Notes: generated from the sequence alone by a model not told the origin. A stretch of 64,000 bases of DNA from Mariniblastus sp. (GCA_022447605.1 JAKVBG010000004.1:62001-126000), one strand, 5' to 3'; positions 27,184 through 37,082 are shown, numbered from the stretch's first letter. Numbers and translations: made by a program.

Positions 27184-28407
27184 ATGAATACCGATAGTCA
27201 TCTAGCCAGTAAAAAACCCTTGTTCCGCAGGGCAATGATCGTTCTCATGCTGGCAACCGTCGTCGCTGCTGGGTTCTATGCTCTCAAAATAGGCTGGACG
27301 TTTCACCGCTGGGACGTCGGCAACTGGGCCTACCATTACTGGACCGCGGATAACCCTGACCCGCCTGTCCCCGATCATGAAAAACACTTGATTTTCGTGA
27401 TGGTCGACCATTACGAACATGGTGGCCCCCGGGACAAAGAACGGGGCACCCGGGAAAACGCCGTCTGGTGCGACAAATTCATGGAAATATCCGACCGGCA
27501 TGAAGACGACTATGGCAACAATTTCCGCTACACCTGGTTCTATCCATTCGATCACCATAACGAAGAGATCATGGAGAGGTTGTCGAGTATGGCTCATGGT
27601 GGATACGGAGAAGTCGAACTCCATTGGCACCTCGGCTCCAAATCGGGTATCAACCGGGACAACTTCAGCGCCAAACTGAGTGAGGCGATCGAGTGGTTCC
27701 AGACATATGGCGCTCTCGTCACGGCCGAGGACTCCCAGACCGCCTTCGCCTATGTGGCCGGTGTCTGGGATCTGGATGCTGGCCGAGGCGGGAGTGAAAC
27801 CCATGGAATCACTGACCAGATCCAAAAACTTGTCGACCAAGGCTGTTACGCCGATTTTACGTTTTCGACGATCGGATCACCGGCACAACCTTCCACCGTC
27901 AATTCGCTCTATTACGTCACGGACGACCCGGAACAACCGAAGTCGTACGACACCGGACAACCATCCCGGGTAGGGCGACAGGTTGACGACCAACTGCTGA
28001 TATTCCAGGGACCCAGCACCCTTTCCTGGCTGGGAGACTTGGAATATGGGGCGATTGAAGACGACCCCCGATTCGAACCGCATCGTGTTCCCAAGTGGAT
28101 CGACGCGAACATTCACGTCCACGGCCGACCGGAGTGGATCTTCGTGAAAGTCTATTCCCATGGAGCGCAATCGCAGGATGTCGTGCTCGATCACGACCTG
28201 GACCGGATGCTCACCTCCTTACGGGGTCAGTGCCAACAGCGTGGTATCAAGCTCCATTACATGACAGCCCGCGAGGCCTTTAACGTGATCAAAAGTGCCG
28301 AAGACGGAAAACAGGGCAACCCGGAAGACTACCGCGATTACCAGATCGGCAAATACAAAAACATGGTTGCTCCATTGAACAAAACAGCCGCGAAAGACCA
28401 CCCTTAA
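27184..28407 (+). CDS. Signal-anchored protein of unknown function in the polysaccharide locus
   Basis: A 407-residue protein that I do not recognise as a named family. A membrane anchor lies at about residues 16-35 (AMIVLMLATVVAAGFYAL); the rest is probably periplasmic. Motifs suggest a beta/alpha-barrel hydrolase or deacetylase-like fold: LIFVMVDHYEHGG, FYPFDHHNEEIMERL, GEVELHWHLGSKSG, WIFVKVYSHGAQSQD and KLHYMTAREAFNVI. The number of conserved-looking His and Asp residues at strand ends resembles the NodB superfamily, but the canonical TFDDG is missing. It stands between two family 4 glycosyltransferases, so modification or cleavage of the polymer is plausible. The fold assignment is inference. 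Confidence 0.75.
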   Translation: MNTDSHLASKKPLFRRAMIVLMLATVVAAGFYALKIGWTFHRWDVGNWAYHYWTADNPDPPVPDHEKHLIFVMVDHYEHGGPRDKERGTRENAVWCDKFMEISDRHEDDYGNNFRYTWFYPFDHHNEEIMERLSSMAHGGYGEVELHWHLGSKSGINRDNFSAKLSEAIEWFQTYGALVTAEDSQTAFAYVAGVWDLDAGRGGSETHGITDQIQKLVDQGCYADFTFSTIGSPAQPSTVNSLYYVTDDPEQPKSYDTGQPSRVGRQVDDQLLIFQGPSTLSWLGDLEYGAIEDDPRFEPHRVPKWIDANIHVHGRPEWIFVKVYSHGAQSQDVVLDHDLDRMLTSLRGQCQQRGIKLHYMTAREAFNVIKSAEDGKQGNPEDYRDYQIGKYKNMVAPLNKTAAKDHP

Positions 28408-28516
28408 CCCGTTCGTGTTTCATAGTGCTACCGGTCGCAATTCTTCATCCAGCCAGGCAAGACACGCCAATCAAGACCATGAACAACAGGAACCCATCCG
28501 GGTTAATCCTTGAAAA

Positions 28517-29632
28517 ATGACCGTTCCGTTAAAAATCTGTTACGTGATCGATAACCTGTCGAGAGCCGGTACGGAAATGCAGCTGCGTTTGCTGTTACAG
28601 CACCTGGATCGCAGCCTGATTACGCCCTACCTCTGTTTGCTCGATGGGGAATCAGAGCAAAGCAGGGAACTCGAACCGGACGATGTGACGATCACTCGCT
28701 TGGGAATCAGGCGACTGGCCTCAACCCGAGCAATGCGTGGCGCCCGGCGATTTCGGAAGTTTTTGAAACAGCACCAGATCCAGATCGTGCAGTCGTTTTT
28801 TCCGGACAGCACTCGGTTTGCCAGCCCGATCGCCAAGGTCTGCGGTGTCTCCACGGTGCTGGGAACCCGACGTAATATTGGGCATTGGATGACGGCCTGG
28901 GATAAATGGATCGCCAAGTTTTACAATCGGACCTGTATTGACCAGGTCATTGCCAATTGTGAAGCGGCCAGGCAGTCGGTTATCCAGCAAGAAGGCATGC
29001 CTCTCAGTCGCGTGTTCGTCATCCCCAATGGTATCGATTTGAGGCGATTCGAACCTTGCCAGCCTTGGACGCCAACCGCTGGACAGACGAACTGGACGAT
29101 CGGGATGGTGGGCAACCTTCGTGAGGTGAAAGGACCTGACCTGTTGATTGATGCAGCCAAGCTGCTATTGGGAAAAGACAAGAGTCTCCAATTTATCATC
29201 GCAGGTGAAGGCAATCGTGAGCTTTACCAGCAAAGAATTAATGAGCACGGGATCCAGCAACATTTTTGTCTGAACGGAGCGGAGAAGCAGATTCCGCAGT
29301 TTCTATCAAGATTGGACGTCGCTGTACTCCCCTCCCGCGCCGAGGGGATGCCCAACGCCATCCTCGAGTACATGGCTGCCGGCCGCCCGATTGTCGCTAC
29401 GCGGGTAGGCGGAACAGCAGAACTACTGGAACACCGGAACACAGGAATCCTGGTGCCTCCGGAATCGCCCACAGAGCTGGCAGCCGGAATTCAGTCGTTA
29501 TTGGACGAACCCTCGCTGGCAGCCAGACTGGCAGAGGCTGCCCGGGATCAGGTCAACGAGTTCTATGACATCCAGCGAATTTCCGAACGCCACTGCCAGT
29601 TTTACAGGGAGGAATCCCGTAGTCGTGCATAA
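28517..29632 (+). CDS. Family 4 glycosyltransferase
   Basis: A 371-residue GT-B enzyme. It starts LKICYVIDNLSRAGTEMQL and has the C-terminal motifs IGMVGNLREVKGPDLLIDAA, FIIAGEGNREL and LPSRAEGMPNAILEYMAAGR, with the EX7E pair. The middle region (GVSTVLGTRRNIGHW) resembles transferases found beside exosortases. It is a different branch from the enzyme at 25971, as the two share only the general family motifs. Confidence 0.93.
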   Translation: MTVPLKICYVIDNLSRAGTEMQLRLLLQHLDRSLITPYLCLLDGESEQSRELEPDDVTITRLGIRRLASTRAMRGARRFRKFLKQHQIQIVQSFFPDSTRFASPIAKVCGVSTVLGTRRNIGHWMTAWDKWIAKFYNRTCIDQVIANCEAARQSVIQQEGMPLSRVFVIPNGIDLRRFEPCQPWTPTAGQTNWTIGMVGNLREVKGPDLLIDAAKLLLGKDKSLQFIIAGEGNRELYQQRINEHGIQQHFCLNGAEKQIPQFLSRLDVAVLPSRAEGMPNAILEYMAAGRPIVATRVGGTAELLEHRNTGILVPPESPTELAAGIQSLLDEPSLAARLAEAARDQVNEFYDIQRISERHCQFYREESRSRA

Positions 29633-29665
29633 CATGAAAACCCAAATCTCAGGCAGGCACCGATC

Positions 29666-30913
29666 ATGATCTGGCTGTTGATTGGTTACATGTATCTGTT
29701 CATCCATCGTCCATTCGAAATCTGGGAGTGGCTTGGCGAACTGAGAGTTGAACGGATCTACATGCTGGTCACGATGGTTTATTGGGCAGCATTCGCAGAG
29801 AAAACCTGGACACGAAACATCATCAACATCGGTGTCTTGGCGTTCGCGACCTCGTTCACCCTGTCAACCGTTTTCAGCCAATATGTTGGATTTGGTAATT
29901 TGGGAGTCCAGGACTGGTACAAGGTGCTCGTCTTTTACGTGCTGGTCATGACTTCGGTCAATCGGCCCAGGGATTTCAGGCTATTGGTTGTGTCCTTCAT
30001 CGTGATCGCCGCCATTTACGAACTCCATTCGCTCTACGAGTACCGTAATGGAAGGGGCGTATCGCGGATGGGAACCTGGCGAATGGTCGGAATCAACGAG
30101 AGCTTGGCGGACCCCAATAGCCTGGCCGCAACCACCAACATCTTTATCCCCATGCTCCTGCCTCTGACTGTGTTTGCCAGGGCACGTTGGCAAAAGCTGT
30201 CCGTTGTTGGCCTGCTAGTCCTGTTTCTTGCCGTGATATTCTTTACCGGTTCGCGTAGTGGCTTCCTGGCACTCATCGCCTTAGGGTTTGCAGTTGCGCT
30301 GAGGGCCGTTTTCTACAGCCGCTTCCGCTGGCAGATCTTGCCGTTACTTATCCTGCCCGTATTGGCCTGGGGCCTTTTGCCAGACGATCTAAAAGACCGT
30401 TATCGGACAATCATCGACCCCTCGGTCGGCCCGGCCAATGCCCAACGATCGGCCGATTCCCGAGTCGATTTTTTCTGGGCAGCTACCAAGATATGGAACC
30501 GACAACCCGTTTTCGGTGTCGGGCCCAATGGATTCAAAAACGCCAGCGGCACCGGTAGATCACCCCACTCTCTCTATGCCCAGGTCATTTCCGATTTGGG
30601 CAGTGTCGGGGTGATTGCCGTGGGCACCTTGCTTGCCTGTTTTGGTTTCAATTACTGGCAAGCCCGCAAGATCTATGACTCGACCGATGACGACCCCTGG
30701 TCCAAGTTTCATTTTTACGTTGTCGTCGCCTGTTCGATTGCCGTATTACAGCTGTTGCTGCTCGGATTTGCCGGGCATAACTTATTGCGGTTTACCTGGA
30801 TCTGGTATGCCGCGTTTTCTGCACTGGGGCTCAAGTTCCTCAGTCAGCGCCGTGATGCAATCCTGCGGACGCCTCCGGAACCTGAGGAATCGCCCATCCC
30901 CCGGCAGGCTTGA
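29666..30913 (+). CDS. O-antigen ligase/polymerase-like membrane protein (Wzy_C)
   Basis: A 415-residue polytopic protein with about ten hydrophobic segments. The large periplasmic loop contains SRVDFFWAATKIWNRQPVFG and GRSPHSLYAQVISDLGSVG, the arginine- and histidine-bearing motifs of the Wzy_C/WaaL superfamily. It could polymerise repeat units or attach them to protein; exosortase loci commonly include a putative O-glycosylation ligase of this superfamily. It starts 33 bp after the preceding glycosyltransferase. Which of the two reactions it performs cannot be decided from sequence. Confidence 0.88.
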   Translation: MIWLLIGYMYLFIHRPFEIWEWLGELRVERIYMLVTMVYWAAFAEKTWTRNIINIGVLAFATSFTLSTVFSQYVGFGNLGVQDWYKVLVFYVLVMTSVNRPRDFRLLVVSFIVIAAIYELHSLYEYRNGRGVSRMGTWRMVGINESLADPNSLAATTNIFIPMLLPLTVFARARWQKLSVVGLLVLFLAVIFFTGSRSGFLALIALGFAVALRAVFYSRFRWQILPLLILPVLAWGLLPDDLKDRYRTIIDPSVGPANAQRSADSRVDFFWAATKIWNRQPVFGVGPNGFKNASGTGRSPHSLYAQVISDLGSVGVIAVGTLLACFGFNYWQARKIYDSTDDDPWSKFHFYVVVACSIAVLQLLLLGFAGHNLLRFTWIWYAAFSALGLKFLSQRRDAILRTPPEPEESPIPRQA

Positions 30914-30999
30914 CAGCAGAAAGGGCAAAAGACCATTCCGTTGCCGAATAATGGCCGGAGAGGTCCCCCCATGCCGAGATCCATGAAGAAGATGTCTTG

Positions 31000-32082
31000 A
31001 TGAAAAAAACAGTTTTGTCTTTGATCAAACGGACCTGCTATGCCCTGGGCCTGCTGCACCTCTACCTGGTGGTCGAACGTAAGCTGGGGTGGAAACAAGC
31101 CGTTATCTCGCTCTGCTATCATAGCATCCCGGAAAAGCAGCCGGCCGACGCCATCTCCATTCTCGAGGGAGGAACGGTCCGCCACCAATTCGAATCTCAA
31201 ATGCAGGTACTCTCCAGATGGTTGCAACCGATCGACGACAACACACTGCTTGACTGGCTAAACAACCGGACCGAATTCGAAGGTGACGGCTTACTCGTCA
31301 CCTTCGACGACGGATACAAGAACAATCAAACAGTGGCCCTTCCCATCCTCGAGCAATACCAGATACCCGGTCTGATTTTTATTCCCACCGACGCAATCAC
31401 TACACGGTCCACCTTTTGGTGGGCTCGCCTTTCCAACCTGTTTCGCAGCATCACACCATCGGCCTGGAAAAACCTGGCCCAACAGCAACTCCCTCAACCT
31501 GTCCTGGAGATCATCGCCACCGAATCGCTCGATTCATGGGAGAGTCGCAAACGGGCCCGCAGAGAACTGGCGCGGTGGATCGACCGCCAAGAGGATGTCG
31601 AGGAAGTGATGAACCGACTGGGTTCCGCCGTCACCCCTCAGCAGCTCCACGCCACGCCACCGCAGATGCAACTGCTGGAATGGAAAGACATCCAAAGGAT
31701 GCAAGGGAATCTATTCTGCTTTGGCTCACACACCCATACCCATCCTCGACTCACAGCACTCGATGACAATGCGCTCCAGGAAGAATTGGCCAGGGGATGT
31801 CAAGAACTCGATGAACGGCTCAAGGGACCGCCTCTGAGCCTGGCGTACCCAGCTGGTGATTTCGATCAGCGCACCGTAGAATTTGCGCGAGCCACAGGAT
31901 TTGAACTGGCATTCACGACGCAGCCCGGGATCATCGACCGCCACTCCAACCCGCTGGAACTCCCCAGAATTTATCTGGGCGCATCCAAGCCTTATGAAAT
32001 TTACTTTGCACTGGCGCTCATCAGCCTTGCCAAGTACATGCCAAAAAAACTCGAGCAGCGATTGATGAAGCTAGCCCGATGA
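31000..32082 (+). CDS. Polysaccharide deacetylase (NodB fold), second type
   Basis: A 360-residue protein. The ATG at 31000 is preferred to the TTG three bases before it. NodB motifs are complete: TFDDGY (Asp103, Asp104), GSHTHTHPRL (His244, His248) and LAYPAGDFD. A ~110-residue helical insertion separates the first and second motifs, unlike the deacetylase at 23851. An N-terminal hydrophobic patch (CYALGLLHLYLVV) may touch the membrane. The stop overlaps the start of the CapK-like gene (ATGATG), so they are translationally coupled. Confidence 0.92.
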   Translation: MKKTVLSLIKRTCYALGLLHLYLVVERKLGWKQAVISLCYHSIPEKQPADAISILEGGTVRHQFESQMQVLSRWLQPIDDNTLLDWLNNRTEFEGDGLLVTFDDGYKNNQTVALPILEQYQIPGLIFIPTDAITTRSTFWWARLSNLFRSITPSAWKNLAQQQLPQPVLEIIATESLDSWESRKRARRELARWIDRQEDVEEVMNRLGSAVTPQQLHATPPQMQLLEWKDIQRMQGNLFCFGSHTHTHPRLTALDDNALQEELARGCQELDERLKGPPLSLAYPAGDFDQRTVEFARATGFELAFTTQPGIIDRHSNPLELPRIYLGASKPYEIYFALALISLAKYMPKKLEQRLMKLAR

Positions 32083-33440
32083 TGCAAAAACTTATTCAAC
32101 ATGTGCTCTACCCACTCGACTGTGTTCGTTCGGGAGACCGGGGCATTCTCCAGTACCGGAAAGCGTTAGAGGCATCGCAGTACCTGACAGGTCCCCAGCT
32201 AGAGGAGCTCTCCTTTTCCCGTATGCAGTCCATGCTGACCTATGCTTACGAGCAGATCGATTTTTATCGACGACGGTTTGATGAACATGGTGTACACCCC
32301 GGGGATATCCAAGAACCTGCCGATCTTGTTGCGCTTCCCGTTTTGGAGAAACAAGACATCCAAAACCACCGGGATGAACTAATCTCCCGTGAGTATTCCG
32401 TGGCCGACCTGGTGCTGGACCGGACCGGAGGATCAACCGGCAAACCGATCGAATACTATTACACGAAGGACCGCAGCCACTCCAGGAAAGCCGCTACCTG
32501 GCGACACAACGGTTTTATCGATTGGCAAATCGGTGACAAGACGGCCGTCCTGTGGGGCGCTGCACGGGATCTACCAAAAACTCGTCTAAAGCAGAAACTG
32601 AGAAACTACCTGATCGATCGCACTCTGTTCTTCAATACGGCCGGGTTCCAGCCGGATGAAATCGATCACTTCAATCAGCAATTGAAACAATACCGACCTC
32701 AGGCCATTCTGGCCTATGCGAATTCACTGGGCCTGTTTGCCAGGTACCTCAGGGAACAGGGAATCCAAGCTTACTCCCCTCGGGTCATCGTCACATCAGC
32801 CGAAATGCTGAGCAACGAAACACGACAGCTGATTGAAGAGGTGTTTGCAGCACCGGTTTACAATCGGTATGGGTCGAGGGAGTTTTCCGTGATCGCCTCG
32901 GAGTGCTGTCAGCGTGACGGTCTGCATGTCATGCAGGAGGGGCTTTACATGGAAATTCTGAAGCAGGGGAAACCGGCCGCCCTGGGGGAAGTCGGGGAGT
33001 TAATCATCACCGACCTGTTGAATTTCGGGATGCCTCTGATTCGTTATCGAATTGGTGATGCTGGAGCATGGGCCGCAGGAGAGTGCGATTGCGGTCGTGG
33101 CCTGAAGCGCCTGAAAGCGGTTGCCGGCCGAACCACCGATTTCCTCGTAGGCCAAGACGGTCGCCTCTGTTCGGGAGCCGTTTTGACGGTCGCCATGGTT
33201 GCCCAGCGACCAAGCCTGGGACAAATCCAGCTGGAGCAGAACGAGCGAGGGCGAATCATATGTCGCGTCGCTCCACCAGGCGGTACGATCTGTAACGAAG
33301 ACCAGACGTTCCTGACCGAACAGGTTCTCCAATACCTGGGCCCTGGCACCTCCATTGAATGGGACATTGTCTCGCAGATTGACCACGAACCGAGCGGGAA
33401 GTACCGTTTCTCCAAATCCACCCTCACCGATCTGTTCTAG
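32079..33440 (+). CDS. CapK/PaaK-like adenylate-forming enzyme
   Basis: A 453-residue protein of the phenylacetate-CoA ligase/CapK family. The AMP-binding loop is DRTGGSTGKP (about 114-123); further motifs are VTSAEMLS, YNRYGSREF and LIRYRIGDAG. Near the end, ECDCGRGLKRL carries a two-cysteine group typical of CapK proteins. Relatives are common in capsule and EPS loci, where they may activate a carboxylate (an acid or amino acid) for attachment to sugar, but the substrate is rarely known. It overlaps the deacetylase by 4 bp and precedes the asparagine-synthetase-like gene by 6 bp, suggesting a joint step. Confidence 0.9.
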   Translation: MMQKLIQHVLYPLDCVRSGDRGILQYRKALEASQYLTGPQLEELSFSRMQSMLTYAYEQIDFYRRRFDEHGVHPGDIQEPADLVALPVLEKQDIQNHRDELISREYSVADLVLDRTGGSTGKPIEYYYTKDRSHSRKAATWRHNGFIDWQIGDKTAVLWGAARDLPKTRLKQKLRNYLIDRTLFFNTAGFQPDEIDHFNQQLKQYRPQAILAYANSLGLFARYLREQGIQAYSPRVIVTSAEMLSNETRQLIEEVFAAPVYNRYGSREFSVIASECCQRDGLHVMQEGLYMEILKQGKPAALGEVGELIITDLLNFGMPLIRYRIGDAGAWAAGECDCGRGLKRLKAVAGRTTDFLVGQDGRLCSGAVLTVAMVAQRPSLGQIQLEQNERGRIICRVAPPGGTICNEDQTFLTEQVLQYLGPGTSIEWDIVSQIDHEPSGKYRFSKSTLTDLF

Positions 33441-33446
33441 GCCGAC

Positions 33447-35243
33447 ATGAACTCCTCGTTAAATTTTACAGGCCACCTTTTCAACCAACCGGTTCCGCCA
33501 CCAGCGGGTCATGTGGGTCCGTGCCCGAAGATGGCAACCTGGCCTGAAACGGCTCAGGCAAATGCCCCCCTGGTCATCCATTCAGGACATGAACTGCTAA
33601 CGTTTACCCAGGGGGATGCTTATGCATTGTTGCGTGGCTATATCGCGGGACAGGGAAAGACGGATTGGCAAAGTCAACAGTGCCTGCTGGAACAACTGCT
33701 GGCACGTTTTATCTCCCGGCAAGATCTCCAGCTGGCCGCCATGGAGGGTTCGTTTACCCTGCTCCTGGCCACAGCCAACCCCGCGCGGCTGATGATCTTC
33801 CGGAACGTTGTCGGAAACACCTTTACCTATTATCGGCCCTCTCCCAATGGAATACAGTTCAGCAACCAGCTTGCCGAACTGGGGAGTACGAACCCGGTCC
33901 TCAACCAGCAAGCCTTGCCTTCGTATTTCATCTATCGATTCTCGCCTGGAAGAGAGACTCTCTTTCAGGGCATCAAGCGTTTGCTACCTGGGGAGCAATT
34001 ACTCTACGAAAGTGGTGAGCTCCGTGTAGAGACGTGTCAAACGTATGCCAACCTGGCATCGGGCAATCCCATCACCCGTGTTCCGGACGCCATCGAGTGC
34101 GTGGAATCGGCCATGACTGATATTTCGCGGGACCAGGTGAACCGTTACCCGAGTGCCTCCGGCCTGCTCTCCGGCGGCGTCGACAGCAGTTACATTCAGG
34201 CTCACTGGAACCTGGCCTGGCAGAACAACGGCAAAACCAACCCACCTCGCAGCGCAGCTTTCTGGTTAAATGAAACCCGTCGATTAACCGATCAGGAGTA
34301 CACCCTTTCAGCCGTCGAACTGTTTGAAACGGAGCACCTGAGCGTCGAAATCGAGGAGCTGACGGCCGACACGATTCGTCAAACCCTGCGCACTACGGGG
34401 GAAATGCCAAACCATGTTCAGTCCTTCTATTTCCCCGCCCTGGCAAGGAGGATGAAAGAATGGGGCTCCACGGCCGGTCTTTGTGGAGAAGGGGCCGACG
34501 GGCTGTTTGGAACCGACGACCTATGCCAGATGATCAAAGCGGGAAGCATGGCACAATGGCTACCCGCCCGGTTCCTTCGGCAGTCGGCTGCCCGTTTGGC
34601 CGAACTCATTGGCAAGCCTTACCGGGCAGAGGCGATCCGGCTATCAGGACACCTGGACGATCTCGACGCGTGGGTCCACCCGATCAACCAGAATGCTGCC
34701 TTTACCGATTGGGCAACGGTGGTTTCCTGCTTTGGTCAAGAGGCAGCCCAACAGGCACTCGTCAACCGCCAAGAATTATTGCAGCAACAACAGGTTCCCG
34801 ATGACCGACTGCATTTACAGCACATCCTTACCGTGGGATTCCTGGGAGAAGCCGTCAACACAGCAGCTTATTGGACTTCTCTTTTTAACCTGGCAGGCCT
34901 CGAGATGACCTGCCCCTTCCTCGATTCACGCATGCTGACGGCAACGCTGCAGATCCCCACCGACATCAAGTTTCCGCCCTCCGGTGCGAAAGTCATCCTG
35001 AAGCACGCTTTAGCTCGACATGTTCCAACCGAATTCGTGCAGCGCACCAAACGCGGATTTGGCCAACCGATCATCAAGTGGATGAGTCCAGGTGGACCGC
35101 TTCGCCCGGCCGTAGAGGCAATCAGCCCGTATGATTTTCTGCCTGACGGGCTCCTGGCCCGGCTGAAACTTCAGCCCAACTGGTTTTTATACAATCTGCT
35201 TGTTTTTGATCTCTGGTACAAAGAGTTTTTCGAAAGCCCATAA
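33447..35243 (+). CDS. Asparagine-synthetase-like protein lacking the glutaminase cysteine
   Basis: A 598-residue protein with the layout of AsnB: an N-terminal Ntn-hydrolase-like half and a synthetase half with the PP-loop SGGVDSS at residues 242-248 and GLCGEGADGLFG. True glutamine-dependent enzymes begin Met-Cys-Gly; this one begins MNSSLNFTG. The start cannot be moved upstream because the TAG of the CapK-like gene lies in the same frame two codons before it. So the cysteine is really absent, and the protein probably uses free ammonia or an amine, as in beta-lactam-synthetase-like relatives. A role in amidating a carboxyl sugar or substituent of the polymer is inference from the neighbours. 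Confidence 0.88.
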   Translation: MNSSLNFTGHLFNQPVPPPAGHVGPCPKMATWPETAQANAPLVIHSGHELLTFTQGDAYALLRGYIAGQGKTDWQSQQCLLEQLLARFISRQDLQLAAMEGSFTLLLATANPARLMIFRNVVGNTFTYYRPSPNGIQFSNQLAELGSTNPVLNQQALPSYFIYRFSPGRETLFQGIKRLLPGEQLLYESGELRVETCQTYANLASGNPITRVPDAIECVESAMTDISRDQVNRYPSASGLLSGGVDSSYIQAHWNLAWQNNGKTNPPRSAAFWLNETRRLTDQEYTLSAVELFETEHLSVEIEELTADTIRQTLRTTGEMPNHVQSFYFPALARRMKEWGSTAGLCGEGADGLFGTDDLCQMIKAGSMAQWLPARFLRQSAARLAELIGKPYRAEAIRLSGHLDDLDAWVHPINQNAAFTDWATVVSCFGQEAAQQALVNRQELLQQQQVPDDRLHLQHILTVGFLGEAVNTAAYWTSLFNLAGLEMTCPFLDSRMLTATLQIPTDIKFPPSGAKVILKHALARHVPTEFVQRTKRGFGQPIIKWMSPGGPLRPAVEAISPYDFLPDGLLARLKLQPNWFLYNLLVFDLWYKEFFESP

Positions 35244-35263
35244 GGCCTACCCTGACGTTGTCC

Positions 35264-36163
35264 ATGAACAGTCGCGAATTTTCCGTTACCACAGTCATCA
35301 CGTCCTACAACAAGGGGCCGTGGCTGGCCGAAGCGATCGATAGCGCCCTGGCACAGGAAATTGACGATCACGAAATCCTGGTCATCGACGATGGCTCTGG
35401 GGACAACACCCGACAGGTTGCCGAATCGTACGGCAACCAAATACGATACTTCCACCAGGAAAACGCCGGACAAGTCGCTGCCAAGAACAAGGGCGTCGAA
35501 CTCGCCCAGGGGAATTTTGTCGCTTTCCTGGATGGAGACGACCGTTGGCGCGCCAGCAAGCTGTCCAAGCAGCTCGCCAAATTCAAAGACGACCCGGAAG
35601 TCGGCGTTGTTTACACCGACCGCCTTAAATTCCGCAACGAAGAAATCGTATTGGCCAGCAACAAGCTCGGTCATACGCCCCGTGAAGGCCGTGTCACCGA
35701 GTTCCTGATCTACGACATGTTTGTTCCATTTTCTTCCTCGATGGTCCGCAAGTCATTTCTCGATCAAGTCGGATGGATGGACCCTCAATGCCCGATTGCT
35801 CCCGACTACGACCTCTGGTTGCGAATGTCGACGGTATGCAAATTCGCCTATGTGGACGAGGTATTGATGGAGTACCGAACGGGAATCGACAGCATTGGCA
35901 CCCGGGTGAAGTCCAAGATCGAGTACACGCTCAAGATCCAGGAAGATTTTGTGAACAACTACTTTGACGGCAAGTTCCCTTACCGAAAAGCCCTGCATCG
36001 CGCGTATTCTAACAAGTACCGATCCGCCGGAAATTTTTATCTCAGCCAGAACCAAAATGGAGTGGCGTTCAAGTTTTTTCTCAAGGCTGCCAGGCACTCG
36101 CCGTGGGAACTGCGAATTTACAAGAGCATCCTGCGGTCCCTGATCTGGAAACCCTGGGCCTGA
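35264..36163 (+). CDS. Family 2 glycosyltransferase
   Basis: A 299-residue GT-A enzyme with no membrane segment. Diagnostic motifs: TTVITSYNKGPWLAEAI, ILVIDDGSGDNT, NAGQVAAKNKG, FLDGDDRW (DXD metal site) and PIAPDYDLWLRM. The start is the ATG at 35264. It lies 20 bp after the asparagine-synthetase-like gene and most likely adds a late sugar of the repeat unit. Confidence 0.92.
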   Translation: MNSREFSVTTVITSYNKGPWLAEAIDSALAQEIDDHEILVIDDGSGDNTRQVAESYGNQIRYFHQENAGQVAAKNKGVELAQGNFVAFLDGDDRWRASKLSKQLAKFKDDPEVGVVYTDRLKFRNEEIVLASNKLGHTPREGRVTEFLIYDMFVPFSSSMVRKSFLDQVGWMDPQCPIAPDYDLWLRMSTVCKFAYVDEVLMEYRTGIDSIGTRVKSKIEYTLKIQEDFVNNYFDGKFPYRKALHRAYSNKYRSAGNFYLSQNQNGVAFKFFLKAARHSPWELRIYKSILRSLIWKPWA

Positions 36164-36201
36164 ACCCTTTCCAATGGTCATTATCCAGTGAATTTGAATC
36201 G

Positions 36202-37011
36202 ATGAGTCTCTCCCTCTATGATCGAGCCAGGCGAAAGGCATGGCATCTTGCCGACCGCGCCCGCCTGCGCTGGTTTGCCGAGCAGTACCAGCGCTGGCCT
36301 TGCGAATCGCCCAAGCGGCTTGTGGTTGGTTGCGAGTCATCCGGTACGACGATCATTGCAAAATCACTGTTTGGCAAGGGACGGTTACGTTTCCTGGTCG
36401 AAGGAGAACAGAGCTGGGTCTGGGATGCCCGCAGCAAAATCTACCAAGGGCAAGCCACCTTCCGCGATTACCCGCACCTCCGTCTATTCGACAATTGGAA
36501 AGTCCCCGGTTTTGCCCCCGTGTTGCCCCAGCTACGCGAGGTCTATCCCAACTGTCGTGCCATTTATGTTGTCCGTGATCCCCGCGATGTGATTGCATCG
36601 GCCTTTCGTACTTTCCGCATCAAAGACCGTGCCGGTTTCGCCGATGTACCCTGGGTCAAAGCGGATTGGCTGGGAATCGAGGAAACCGACCCGATTGCCC
36701 GAATGGCGATGCGATGGAAGATCTACCTCGAACGGTCTCTAAAAGTCGATCAAGTCCACTATATGCGTTACGAGGATTTTTGCGATCATAAAGTCGCAAC
36801 CATAAAAGAACTGGCCGAGTACCTAGAAATTCCGGTCGACTTGAAATTCGTCGGTTCAATCTGCAACCAACAGGCCAGCAACAGTCGAGCGCGGTCTTAC
36901 GCGCCCCAGGGACCCAACAGCTGGCAACACCTGGAAGCTCTGGAGCCAGAGGATATCGACCGAGTGAAACAGATTTGCGAGCCTTTTTTCACTCAATGGG
37001 GCTATGCGTAA
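36202..37011 (+). CDS. Sulfotransferase
   Basis: A 269-residue protein starting at the ATG at 36202; the frame reaches back to 36103 but would overlap the glycosyltransferase. The 5'-phosphosulfate loop is VVGCESSGTTI (about 41-51) and the 3'-phosphate site is YVVRDPRDVIASAF, both typical of PAPS-dependent sulfotransferases. The C-terminal NSWQHLEALEPEDIDRV also fits the family. Its place between a glycosyltransferase and the flippase suggests that it sulfates the lipid-linked sugar in the cytoplasm before export. Confidence 0.9.
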   Translation: MSLSLYDRARRKAWHLADRARLRWFAEQYQRWPCESPKRLVVGCESSGTTIIAKSLFGKGRLRFLVEGEQSWVWDARSKIYQGQATFRDYPHLRLFDNWKVPGFAPVLPQLREVYPNCRAIYVVRDPRDVIASAFRTFRIKDRAGFADVPWVKADWLGIEETDPIARMAMRWKIYLERSLKVDQVHYMRYEDFCDHKVATIKELAEYLEIPVDLKFVGSICNQQASNSRARSYAPQGPNSWQHLEALEPEDIDRVKQICEPFFTQWGYA

Positions 37012-37082
37012 CCTGCCAACCCATCCTCCACTCCACCGTCGAAAAACGAGATTGATGAAAACAGCTGAAACGAGTCCGTTCG

